Source of the DNA: Prevotella sp. | GTDB taxonomy: Bacteria > Bacteroidota > Bacteroidia > Bacteroidales > Bacteroidaceae | Reading direction: 5' to 3' | Length of the DNA: 17,519 bases | Assembly: GCA_022732315.1 (NCBI GenBank) | Contig: JAIJUV010000035.1 | Coordinates: forward strand, 1 to 17,519 | Notes under the pieces: generated by a model | What the model saw: the letters and a program-made list of their open reading frames with translations, nothing else | Told to the model about the DNA's origin: nothing | Databases searched by the model: none | Shown here: piece after piece, positions 9,805-15,715 of the stretch | Layout of the letters: the number at the start of each line of letters is the position of its first letter | Position numbering within the stretch: position 1 is the first letter of the stretch | Made by a program: the position numbers and the translations under genes

Positions 9805-11142
9805 ATGGCACATAAACTTTGGGAAAAGAACTTTGAAGTAAACAAGGAAATAGAACGATTCACCGTAGGCCGCGACCGCGAGCTCGACCTCTATCTCGCC
9901 AAGTACGACGTGCTGGGAAGTATGGCACACATCACCATGCTCGAAAGCATCGGACTCCTGGAGAAGGATGAGCTTACCCAGCTCCTCGCAGAATTGAAAA
10001 ATATCTACGCCATCGCCGACAAGGGCGAGTTCGTTATCGAAGACGGCGTGGAGGATGTTCATTCCCAAGTAGAACTGATGCTCACCCAGAAACTGGGCGA
10101 CATGGGCAAAAAGATTCATTCGGGAAGATCTCGCAACGACCAGGTGCTGGTAGACCTCAAGCTCTTCACCCGTCATGAGTTGAAGGAGATTGTGGATGCC
10201 GTGAAGATTCTCTTCGACGAGCTGATTCAGAAGAGTAACCAGTACAAGGACGTACTGATGCCGGGCTACACCCACCTGCAGGTGGCAATGCCTTCATCGT
10301 TCGGACTCTGGTTTGGTGCTTACGCTGAGGGACTTGCCGACGATATGCTCTTCCTCCAGGCTGCTTACCGCATGACCAACCGCAACCCATTGGGTAGCGC
10401 AGCCGGTTATGGAAGTTCATTCCCACTGAACCGCACCATGACCACCGAGCTTCTCGGCTTCGACAGCATGGACTATAATGTGGTCTATGCACAGATGGGC
10501 AGAGGAAAGATGGAACGCAACGTGGCTTTCGCCATGGCTACCGTGGCAGGAACACTGGCAAAGATGGCTTTCGACGCCTGCATGTTCAACTGCCAGAACT
10601 TCGGCTTCGTGAAGTTGCCTAAGGAGTGCACCACCGGTTCAAGCATCATGCCTCACAAGAAGAACCCAGATGTATTCGAGCTGATTCGCGCCAAGAGCAA
10701 CAAGCTGCAGAGCTTGCCTCAGCAGGTGATGCTCATCATGAACAACCTGCCTGTGGGTTACTTCCGCGACCTTCAGATTATCAAGGAAGTGTTCCTTCCT
10801 GCCTTCGATGAGTTGAAAGACTGCCTACAGATGGCAGCTTACATCATCAACAAGATGGAGGTGAACGAGCACATCCTCGACGATTCTCGCTACGACCCAA
10901 TGTTCTCCGTAGAAGAGGTGAACCAGCTTGCCGCCAACGGCATGCCTTTCCGTGATGCCTACAAGAAGGTGGGACTGGAAATCGAAGCGGGCGAATTCAA
11001 GCCAAACAAGGATATTCACCATACACACGAGGGAAGCATCGGCAATCTCTGCAACGACAAGATTCAGGAACTGATGGAGAAAACCCTCTCCGAGTTCCAC
11101 TTCGAGCGCATGGAGAATGCCGAGAAAAACTTGCTGAAGTAA
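9805..11142 (+). CDS. argH: Argininosuccinate lyase
   Basis: Splits argininosuccinate into arginine and fumarate, the last step of arginine synthesis. The 445-residue protein belongs to the fumarase/aspartase superfamily and has its three conserved regions: SGRSRNDQ (106-113), PGYTHLQ (153-159), and the signature GSSIMPHKKNP (278-288) containing the catalytic serine. The length is normal. It is last in the pyrE-SRPBCC-argH operon, starting 15 bp after the preceding stop. No convincing terminator lies directly after the stop; a hairpin 90 bp downstream, inside the next reading frame, may serve. Confidence 0.96.
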   Translation: MAHKLWEKNFEVNKEIERFTVGRDRELDLYLAKYDVLGSMAHITMLESIGLLEKDELTQLLAELKNIYAIADKGEFVIEDGVEDVHSQVELMLTQKLGDMGKKIHSGRSRNDQVLVDLKLFTRHELKEIVDAVKILFDELIQKSNQYKDVLMPGYTHLQVAMPSSFGLWFGAYAEGLADDMLFLQAAYRMTNRNPLGSAAGYGSSFPLNRTMTTELLGFDSMDYNVVYAQMGRGKMERNVAFAMATVAGTLAKMAFDACMFNCQNFGFVKLPKECTTGSSIMPHKKNPDVFELIRAKSNKLQSLPQQVMLIMNNLPVGYFRDLQIIKEVFLPAFDELKDCLQMAAYIINKMEVNEHILDDSRYDPMFSVEEVNQLAANGMPFRDAYKKVGLEIEAGEFKPNKDIHHTHEGSIGNLCNDKIQELMEKTLSEFHFERMENAEKNLLK

Positions 11143-11191
11143 GCAGGCGTGTATCATCTGATGCCATCAAAGTAATCAAACTGAAGAAGAA

Positions 11192-11863
11192 ATGTATATA
11201 ATAAATAAGGTACATATTTATAATAAGGTGAAGAGCATAGTCAACCAAGCTATGCTCTTGCTTTGTTTGTGCCTTCCGGCAGCAGCTATTCTGCTGGGCG
11301 CAAGCATCCTGTCATCATGCAATGCCGACAACAGCATCAGTACACGCTATCCCTGCCAATTCATCTTCAGAACCATCTATCACCCCGGCAATACCATCGA
11401 GAATGCACTTCAGGGAGCAGGAAGCTATACGATGGTAAGCGCCAAGAAGGTGAACGGAGCATGGAACCTCTACTCCACCCCCAACGACGGAAAGAACAAG
11501 ACCGAGACCATCGTTCTCTCTACAGCCAAGGAGAATTATGCCAACTACAACTATCTGGGAGCGGGAAACGACCTGAAGGATGCCACGAAGAACGGCTTCA
11601 TCATGGGCCTATCCAATTTTAACGGATACGTGGCTTGGGACAGACAATGCCTCAACTGCATCCTGCAATATGGCGGAACCAACTATCCGCTGGAATGGAC
11701 TGGAAACAGACAGTCGGTCATCTGCAACAAATGCAAAAGAGTGTATAGTTTGGAGAACGGAACCGTGACAAGTGGAGGAAAAACTAAGGAAGACAAGCCG
11801 CTGATGCAATACCGAGTAACTTACTCCGGCGTCATCGGAAGTGTGATTACAGTAGGAAATTAA
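11192..11863 (+). CDS. Lipoprotein with Rieske-like C-terminal domain carrying two CxxC pairs
   Basis: The 223-residue product has a hydrophobic segment (about 21-42) ending in lipobox LSSC with Cys43 as the lipidated residue, so it should be membrane-anchored outside the cytoplasm. The C-terminal part resembles a Rieske domain: AWDRQCLNC (Cys153, Cys156), then QSVICNKCKRVYSLENGTV (Cys178, Cys181), and PLMQYRVTYSG. However, both metal-binding pairs are CxxC, whereas Rieske proteins use CxH and CxxH. This suggests zinc or a different iron centre. The ATG at 11192 is preceded by GAAGAAGAA. A GTG at 11228 or the ATG at 11252 would also keep the lipoprotein signal. It starts 49 bp after argH with no visible promoter of its own. 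Function unknown. Confidence 0.75.
   Translation: MYIINKVHIYNKVKSIVNQAMLLLCLCLPAAAILLGASILSSCNADNSISTRYPCQFIFRTIYHPGNTIENALQGAGSYTMVSAKKVNGAWNLYSTPNDGKNKTETIVLSTAKENYANYNYLGAGNDLKDATKNGFIMGLSNFNGYVAWDRQCLNCILQYGGTNYPLEWTGNRQSVICNKCKRVYSLENGTVTSGGKTKEDKPLMQYRVTYSGVIGSVITVGN
11231..11270 (+). other. Perfect 10-bp hairpin over the start region of the lipoprotein gene
   Basis: AAGAGCATAG (11231-11240) and CTATGCTCTT (11250-11259) form a perfect stem with a 9-nt loop, followed by the T-rich GCTTTGTTTGT. It could be a terminator or attenuator of the argH operon. The right arm also contains the alternative start ATG at 11252. It lies inside the reading frame if translation begins at 11192 or 11228. 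Confidence 0.6.
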
Positions 11864-11904
11864 AGGATTTTCATGCGATATTCCTAGAAAATCCACCTAT
11901 TACA

Positions 11905-11928
11905 AAGAAAAAATGCGGCATTTTTCTT
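11905..11928. terminator. Terminator after the Rieske-like lipoprotein gene
   Basis: AAGAAAAAATG (11905-11915) pairs with CATTTTTCTT (11919-11928), with one bulged A and a short CGG loop. The A and T runs make it bidirectional. A second, weaker inverted repeat, GGATTTTC / GAAAATCC, lies at 11865-11894. Confidence 0.7.
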
Positions 11929-11944
11929 AAAATATGTAAACACA

Positions 11945-11976
11945 TTTGGTGGATTCAAGAAATTATACTACCTTTG
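11945..11976 (+). promoter_or_regulatory. Promoter of the tRNA-Gly / tRNA-Leu unit
   Basis: The -33 box TTTG (11945-11948) and the -7 box TACCTTTG (11969-11976) are separated by 20 bp, a close match to the Bacteroidetes consensus. The start point should be near 11983, about 12 nt before tRNA-Gly. Confidence 0.9.
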
Positions 11977-11994
11977 CACTCGCAATTAAGAAAT

Positions 11995-12067
11995 GCGGAA
12001 ATAGCTCAGTTGGTAGAGCACAACCTTGCCAAGGTTGGGGTCGCGGGTCCGAGTCCCGTTTTCCGCT
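11995..12067 (+). tRNA. tRNA-Gly (anticodon GCC)
   Basis: A complete cloverleaf of 73 nt. The acceptor stem GCGGAAA pairs with TTTCCGC, with discriminator T12067. The anticodon stem CAACC/GGTTG encloses the loop TTGCCAA with GCC at 12028-12030. The T arm is GCGGG-TCCGAGT-CCCGT. The 3' CCA is not encoded. It is first in the tRNA unit, 20 bp before tRNA-Leu. Confidence 0.96.
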
Positions 12068-12087
12068 CTAGCTCTTACGTTTACCAT

Positions 12088-12173
12088 GCCGCAATGGTGG
12101 AATTGGTAGACACGAGGGACTTAAAATCCCTTGACCAGAAATGGTTGTGCGGGTTCGAGTCCCGCTCGCGGCA
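12088..12173 (+). tRNA. tRNA-Leu (anticodon TAA)
   Basis: A class II tRNA of 86 nt with the long variable arm TGACC/GGTTG expected for leucine. The anticodon stem AGGGA/TCCCT encloses CTTAAAA, with TAA at 12122-12124. The T arm is GCGGG-TTCGAGT-CCCGC. The acceptor stem GCCGCAA against TCGCGGC has one A-C mismatch at the sixth pair. CCA is not encoded. The lipoprotein gene at 12200 starts only 26 nt after the 3' end, with no promoter between them. Confidence 0.95.
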
Positions 12174-12199
12174 CTCACCCTCCCTTAAAATTTTTCATT

Positions 12200-13207
12200 A
12201 TGAAAAAATTTGCTTATATCATATCTCTTATTTTCATTATCGCGCTTACATCATGTGGTGTCAGCAGTGGTCACTTTAAACTTGAGGGCAAATTTTTAAA
12301 CATGAATCAAGGCGAATTTTACGTTTACAGCACAGATGGTGGCATCGACGGCGTCGATACTATCAAGGTTGTTGGTGGCCGTTTCAGTTATGAAATGCCT
12401 TGCACGGAAAGCCATACCCTCATGATTGTATTCCCAAACTTCTCTGAGCAGCCTATCTTTGCAGAATCAGGAGAATCTGTAGAGCTGAAAGGTGACGCTT
12501 CTCACCTGAAGGAAATGGAGATTAAAGGCACCAAAGCCAATGAATTAATGACCAAATTCCGCAAATCAATCCTTGGCAACACGCCTCCTCAGGAAAGTGC
12601 ACAGGCAGAAACATTCATCAAAGACAATGCCAGTTCGGTGGTCTGCCTGTATCTGATTAAGAAATACTTCATCACAAACATCAAGCCTGACTACAAAAAG
12701 GCGCTCTCTCTCCTGTCTATCTGCGAGAAAGAGCAGCCTAAGAACACACAGTTGGCAAGGCTGAAGCAGCAGGTGAATACGATGAAAGATGCCGGCGTAG
12801 GCGCAAAACTACCCGTTTTCACAGCTTATGACATCAATGGCAAACTGGTTTCCAGCACTGAGATGAGCAGTGCTCCGGTGGCAGTCATCTACACTTGGTC
12901 TACATTTAACTATGATAGCCAAAGCATGCAGAGAGACCTGAAAAGTCGCCAGCGTCAATCGCAAGGAAAGCTCAAACTGATGGGATTCTGCCTGGATGGT
13001 GCGAAAAGCTACTGCCAGAGCACCCTGAAGAACGACTCCATCACATGGCCTGTCGTATGCAATGGCGAAATGCTTGAAGACAAGAACCTGAAGAAGTTGG
13101 GAATGACTTCACTTCCCGACAACATCATCATACAAAACGGAAAGATCATCGCCCGAGGCCTAAAAAAGCAAGAACTCTACAATAAGTTAGACCAACTGCT
13201 CAAATAA
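12200..13207 (+). CDS. Lipoprotein with DUF4369-like N-terminal part and thioredoxin-fold C-terminal domain lacking CxxC
   Basis: The 335-residue protein has a short lipoprotein signal ending ALTSC with Cys19, so it should be anchored outside the cytoplasm. Residues about 24-110 form a beta-rich region of the kind seen before TlpA-like domains in Bacteroidetes (FKLEGKF, VDTIKVVGGRFSYEM). A helical stretch follows. From about 202 there is a thioredoxin-like fold (LPVFTAYDINGK, VAVIYTWSTFNYDS, SLPDNIIIQNGKIIARG). The active site reads WSTFNYDS at 233-240, where a redox enzyme has WCxxC, so disulfide activity is not expected. It lies directly behind the two tRNA genes and 42 bp before comM. The ATG at 12200 is chosen because upstream in-frame codons fall inside tRNA-Leu. 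Confidence 0.85.
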   Translation: MKKFAYIISLIFIIALTSCGVSSGHFKLEGKFLNMNQGEFYVYSTDGGIDGVDTIKVVGGRFSYEMPCTESHTLMIVFPNFSEQPIFAESGESVELKGDASHLKEMEIKGTKANELMTKFRKSILGNTPPQESAQAETFIKDNASSVVCLYLIKKYFITNIKPDYKKALSLLSICEKEQPKNTQLARLKQQVNTMKDAGVGAKLPVFTAYDINGKLVSSTEMSSAPVAVIYTWSTFNYDSQSMQRDLKSRQRQSQGKLKLMGFCLDGAKSYCQSTLKNDSITWPVVCNGEMLEDKNLKKLGMTSLPDNIIIQNGKIIARGLKKQELYNKLDQLLK

Positions 13208-13236
13208 CACCGCGAGCCATATGTCTAACTTATAAA

Positions 13237-13244
13237 AGAGGAGG
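13237..13244 (+). promoter_or_regulatory. Strong Shine-Dalgarno sequence before comM
   Basis: AGAGGAGG lies 5 nt before the ATG at 13250. Such a full anti-16S match is unusual among the genes in this window, which mostly have only A-rich leaders. It fixes the comM start. Confidence 0.7.
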
Positions 13245-13249
13245 CGTAT

Positions 13250-14799
13250 ATGCTAGTAAAAACTTATTGCGCAGCAGTCAACGGCCTGGAAGTCACGACT
13301 GTCACAGTAGAAGTAAGCCTCAACCGAGGCGTTCAATACCACCTTACGGGCTTAGGCGACGAGGCGGTCAGGGAAAGCCGTGACCGCATCGCAGCAGCCC
13401 TTCTTTACAGCGGCTTCAAATTTCCGATAGCCGACATCACCATCAATCTTGCTCCAGCGAATCTCCGAAAGGAAGGCAGCAGCTTTGACCTCCCATTAGC
13501 CATCGGCATTATGGGAGCCAATGGCAATATCCCAGAGGATCATCTCAAGGAATACATGATGGTGGGCGAACTGAGTCTGGATGGCACGCTGCAGCCCATC
13601 AAGGGAGCTCTCCCCATCGCTATCAGGGCCTGGCAGAGCATTATAAGGGTCTGATTGTGCCCGAACAGAACGCCAGAGAAGCTGCCGTGGTCAACAACCT
13701 GGAAGTATATGGCATGAAAACACTCTTCGATGTCATCCAATTCCTAAGCGACCGTTCTGCCCCTGAGCCTACATTCGTAGATACGAGAAAGGAATTCTAC
13801 GAAAACCAGATTCATTGTGACTATGACTATGCTGACGTAAGAGGCCAGGAAAACGTGAAGCGTGCCCTGGAAGTGGCTGCCGCAGGCGGACACAACCTCA
13901 TCATGGTAGGTCCTCCGGGATCAGGCAAATCCATGATGGCAAAGAGATTGCCATCCATCCTTCCCCCACTCACCCTTTCAGAGAGTCTTGAAACAACGCA
14001 GATACACTCCATAGCGGGTAAGCTGAGCAAGAATGTATCTCTCATCGCCCAGCGCCCGTTCAGAGCTCCCCACCACACCATCTCGCAAGTAGCACTGGTG
14101 GGTGGCGGCACCTCTCCACAGCCTGGAGAGATATCGCTCGCCCACAATGGCGTGCTCTTTTGTGACGAACTCCCGGAATTCAACAAGACTACGCTGGAAG
14201 TGTTGCGCCAACCGCTGGAAGACCGACACATCAGCATCAGCAGAGCCAAATACACCATCGACTACCCTTGCTCCTTTATGTTTGTAGCAAGCATGAACCC
14301 ATGTCCATGCGGTTACTATGGTGACCCAACCCACCGCTGTGTCTGTACACCGGGTCAGATTCAAAGATACATGAACAAGATATCGGGTCCGTTGCTCGAC
14401 CGAATAGATATCCAATGCGAAATAAGTCCTGTCCCTTTCAAGGACATCTCAACCGCCGCTCCAGGTGAACCTAGTGCCAAAATTCGCGAACGCGTCATCA
14501 AGGCAAGGGAAATTCAAGCAGCCAGATTCCAGGAATTCAAAGGCATCCACTGCAATGCGCAGATGACAGAGCGAATGATTCACCAGTTTGCTGAACCAGA
14601 CGAAGAAGGCATCAACCTCCTGCGCATGGCGATGGAGAAGCTCTCCCTGTCGGCCCGTGCCTACAACCGCATTCTGAAAGTGGCACGCACCATTGCCGAC
14701 CTGGCAGGAAGTGAACGCATTGAGCCTTTTCATCTTGCAGAAGCCATCGGCTACCGTACACTCGACAGAGGCGACTGGGCAGAAAGGGGACATCTGTAG
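13250..14799 (+). pseudogene. comM: ComM/YifB-family Mg-chelatase-like AAA+ ATPase, split by a one-base frameshift
   Basis: ComM is a hexameric helicase that extends branch migration when incoming DNA is integrated during transformation. The first part (13250-13654) encodes the canonical start MLVKTYCAAVNGLEVTT and the S5-fold N-terminal domain, to GALPIAIRAW, then runs into a stop. The family sequence resumes one frame away: gag cat tat aag ggt ctg att (from 13636) encodes EHYKGLIVPEQNAREAAVV and continues to 14799. It includes Walker A GPPGSGKS (13909-13932), Walker B VLFCDELPEF and the C-terminal LSARAYNRILKVARTIADL. The shift lies at about 13631-13636 and is equivalent to one missing base. 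No slippery heptamer was seen. It is either a recent mutation or a sequencing error; everything else in the gene is intact. Confidence 0.9.
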
Positions 14800-14803
14800 A
14801 CAC

Positions 14804-14826
14804 AAAACAGAAAATCTTCTGTTTTT
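14804..14826 (+). terminator. Terminator of comM
   Basis: AAAACAGAA (14804-14812) pairs with TTCTGTTTT (14817-14825) around a 4-nt loop, 5 nt after the comM stop. A T-rich run is part of the right arm. Confidence 0.8.
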
Positions 14827-14912
14827 ACTGATAATCCACCTTTTCTCACAAAAAATGCAATTCCAACAAAAAAGACGAAGGTACAGACGGCAACAATATC
14901 ATACAACAAAAT

Positions 14913-15000
14913 GGTATATTTTGGGGCATAAGGGGTAAAATCTGTTTTTTATCCACCTAAAAAACAACATTCGTCCCCTAAATCAACAAAATATCCCCCC
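14913..15000 (+). promoter_or_regulatory. Candidate operator array upstream of micro-gene 1
   Basis: The forward boxes are GGTATA (14913), GGGGCATA (14923) and GGGGTAAA (14932-14939). Two C-rich boxes in the opposite orientation, GTCCCC and TATCCCCCC, have their leading T at 14974 and 14994, exactly 20 bp apart. The second C-rich box occupies the -33 position relative to the -7 box at 15020. The same boxes recur with identical spacing before micro-gene 2. Together with the rest of 14827-15086, this stretch has no gene other than the promoter and leader of micro-gene 1. Confidence 0.55.
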
Positions 15001-15019
15001 AAAGTCGACAAAATAGTGC

Positions 15020-15027
15020 TACCTTTG
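15020..15027 (+). promoter_or_regulatory. -7 box of micro-gene 1
   Basis: TACCTTTG matches the consensus TAnnTTTG exactly. There is no TTTG at -33; C-rich AAAATATCCCCCC occupies that place. The expected start is near 15033, giving a leader of about 55 nt. The leader contains GACAA-GCAA-TTGTC (15043-15056) and TTGTCACAA (15052-15060). Confidence 0.75.
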
Positions 15028-15086
15028 CATCAGAGTTAGAAAGACAAGCAATTGTCACAAATGTCAAACAATAAAAATTAAAGATT

Positions 15087-15185
15087 ATGGATTGCATTTA
15101 TAAAATTACAAGTATTATTAAGAAGGTGGGATTTGGAATACTTCTCGCCGAGCTGGCTGTAATTGCTTATATGGCTATCCAATAA
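15087..15185 (+). CDS. Micro-gene 1: 32-residue hydrophobic peptide (MDCI family)
   Basis: Encodes a 32-residue peptide starting MDCIYKITSIIKKVGFG and ending AELAVIAYMAIQ. Residues 14-31 are hydrophobic and long enough for one membrane helix, interrupted by a single Glu22. Lys12 and Lys13 lie before it, and Cys3 is near the N-terminus. The proof that it is real is its partner at 15603, which shares 23 of 32 residues while 13 of those 23 codons differ synonymously. It has its own promoter, leader and strong terminator. I do not recognise the family. It could be a small membrane regulator, a type I toxin-like peptide or a signal peptide precursor; no antisense promoter was seen. Confidence 0.85.
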   Translation: MDCIYKITSIIKKVGFGILLAELAVIAYMAIQ

Positions 15186-15278
15186 CAAGAAAGATAGGTC
15201 ATATCAAACAATAATCCTCATGAGAAGTTAATCAATACAGAATAAAGATTACCATCAATAGTAAATGATAAAGGAAAG

Positions 15279-15320
15279 GCCTTAGCAGTTAACTGAAAAG
15301 TAACTGCTAAGGCTTTATTT
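15279..15320 (+). terminator. Terminator of micro-gene 1
   Basis: GCCTTAGCAGTTA (15279-15291) pairs perfectly with TAACTGCTAAGGC (15301-15313) around a 9-nt loop, followed by TTTATTTTTT. It lies about 93 nt after the stop codon, so the mRNA has a 3' untranslated part as long as its coding part. Confidence 0.92.
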
Positions 15321-15410
15321 TTTCCCCCTAAGCAACCCACAACCAGACAACAAACAACAAGTATTAGTACAAGCAAACAACAAAAATCAGACTACAAAGA
15401 AGTTACAACA

Positions 15411-15499
15411 GGTGGTAAAATCTGTTTGAAAGGGGTAAATTCTATCAGAAAAATGCGATTTAAAAACAATTTATACCCCATTCAGAGAAAATATACCCC
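15411..15499 (+). promoter_or_regulatory. Candidate operator array upstream of micro-gene 2
   Basis: The forward boxes are GGTGGTAAA (15411) and GGGGTAAA (15432-15439), 21 bp apart. The opposite-orientation boxes are TATACCCC with TACCCC at 15474 and 15494, exactly 20 bp apart. The second replaces TTTG at -33 of the promoter at 15520. GGGGTAAA and both C-boxes are displaced by exactly 500 bp from those of micro-gene 1, and AAAAACAA recurs between them (14960 and 15462). The A/C-rich stretch 15324-15410 before the boxes holds no gene that I can see. Confidence 0.6.
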
Positions 15500-15519
15500 A
15501 CAAATAGTAGAAAAACAAG

Positions 15520-15533
15520 TACCTTTGCACTCG
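15520..15533 (+). promoter_or_regulatory. -7 box and start region of micro-gene 2
   Basis: TACCTTTGCACTCG, containing the -7 box TACCTTTG at 15520-15527. The whole 14-mer is identical to the tRNA-Gly promoter at 11969-11982. The leader of about 70 nt contains the inverted repeat AACGTTG-TCA-CAACGTT (15541-15557). Confidence 0.8.
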
Positions 15534-15602
15534 TAAAACAAACGTTGTCACAACGTTGCTTAGAATTGAATATAATAGTAAACATTAAAACGATTAAGAA
15601 TT

Positions 15603-15701
15603 ATGGATTGCATTTTCAAAGTAACAGAATTGGTTAAGAAAGTTGGTTTCGTTATCCTCGTTGCTGAGTTGGCAGTTATCGCCTACATGAACATCATGTA
15701 A
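15603..15701 (+). CDS. Micro-gene 2: 32-residue hydrophobic peptide (MDCI family)
   Basis: Encodes a 32-residue peptide starting MDCIFKVTELVKKVGFV and ending AELAVIAYMNIM. It is a paralogue of the peptide at 15087: 9 positions differ and most changes are conservative (Ile/Val, Leu/Val, Tyr/Phe). The invariant parts are MDCI, KKVGF and AELAVIAYM. One membrane helix is predicted over residues 14-32, with Glu22 kept inside it. Both genes begin identically for 12 nt (ATGGATTGCATT) and share a TTAAGAATT-like leader end. The gene has its own promoter with a duplicated operator region and its own terminator. The family is not recognised; membrane location is inferred from composition alone. Confidence 0.87.
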   Translation: MDCIFKVTELVKKVGFVILVAELAVIAYMNIM

Positions 15702-15715
15702 CATCCACCTTCTTA

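Noticed and set aside
13625..13657. Programmed -1 ribosomal frameshift in comM
   Set aside because: The direction would fit, but I see no X-XXY-YYZ slippery heptamer at the junction and no obvious downstream stimulatory hairpin; mutation or sequencing error is simpler.
14693..14938. 81-residue frame running from within comM into the operator region
   Set aside because: It overlaps the comM C-terminal domain in another frame, crosses the comM terminator and has low-complexity Gln/Arg ends.
15324..15410. CRISPR-like or repeat array in the CAAC-rich stretch between the micro-genes
   Set aside because: Recurrent CAACA words reflect biased composition; there are no regular repeats or spacers.
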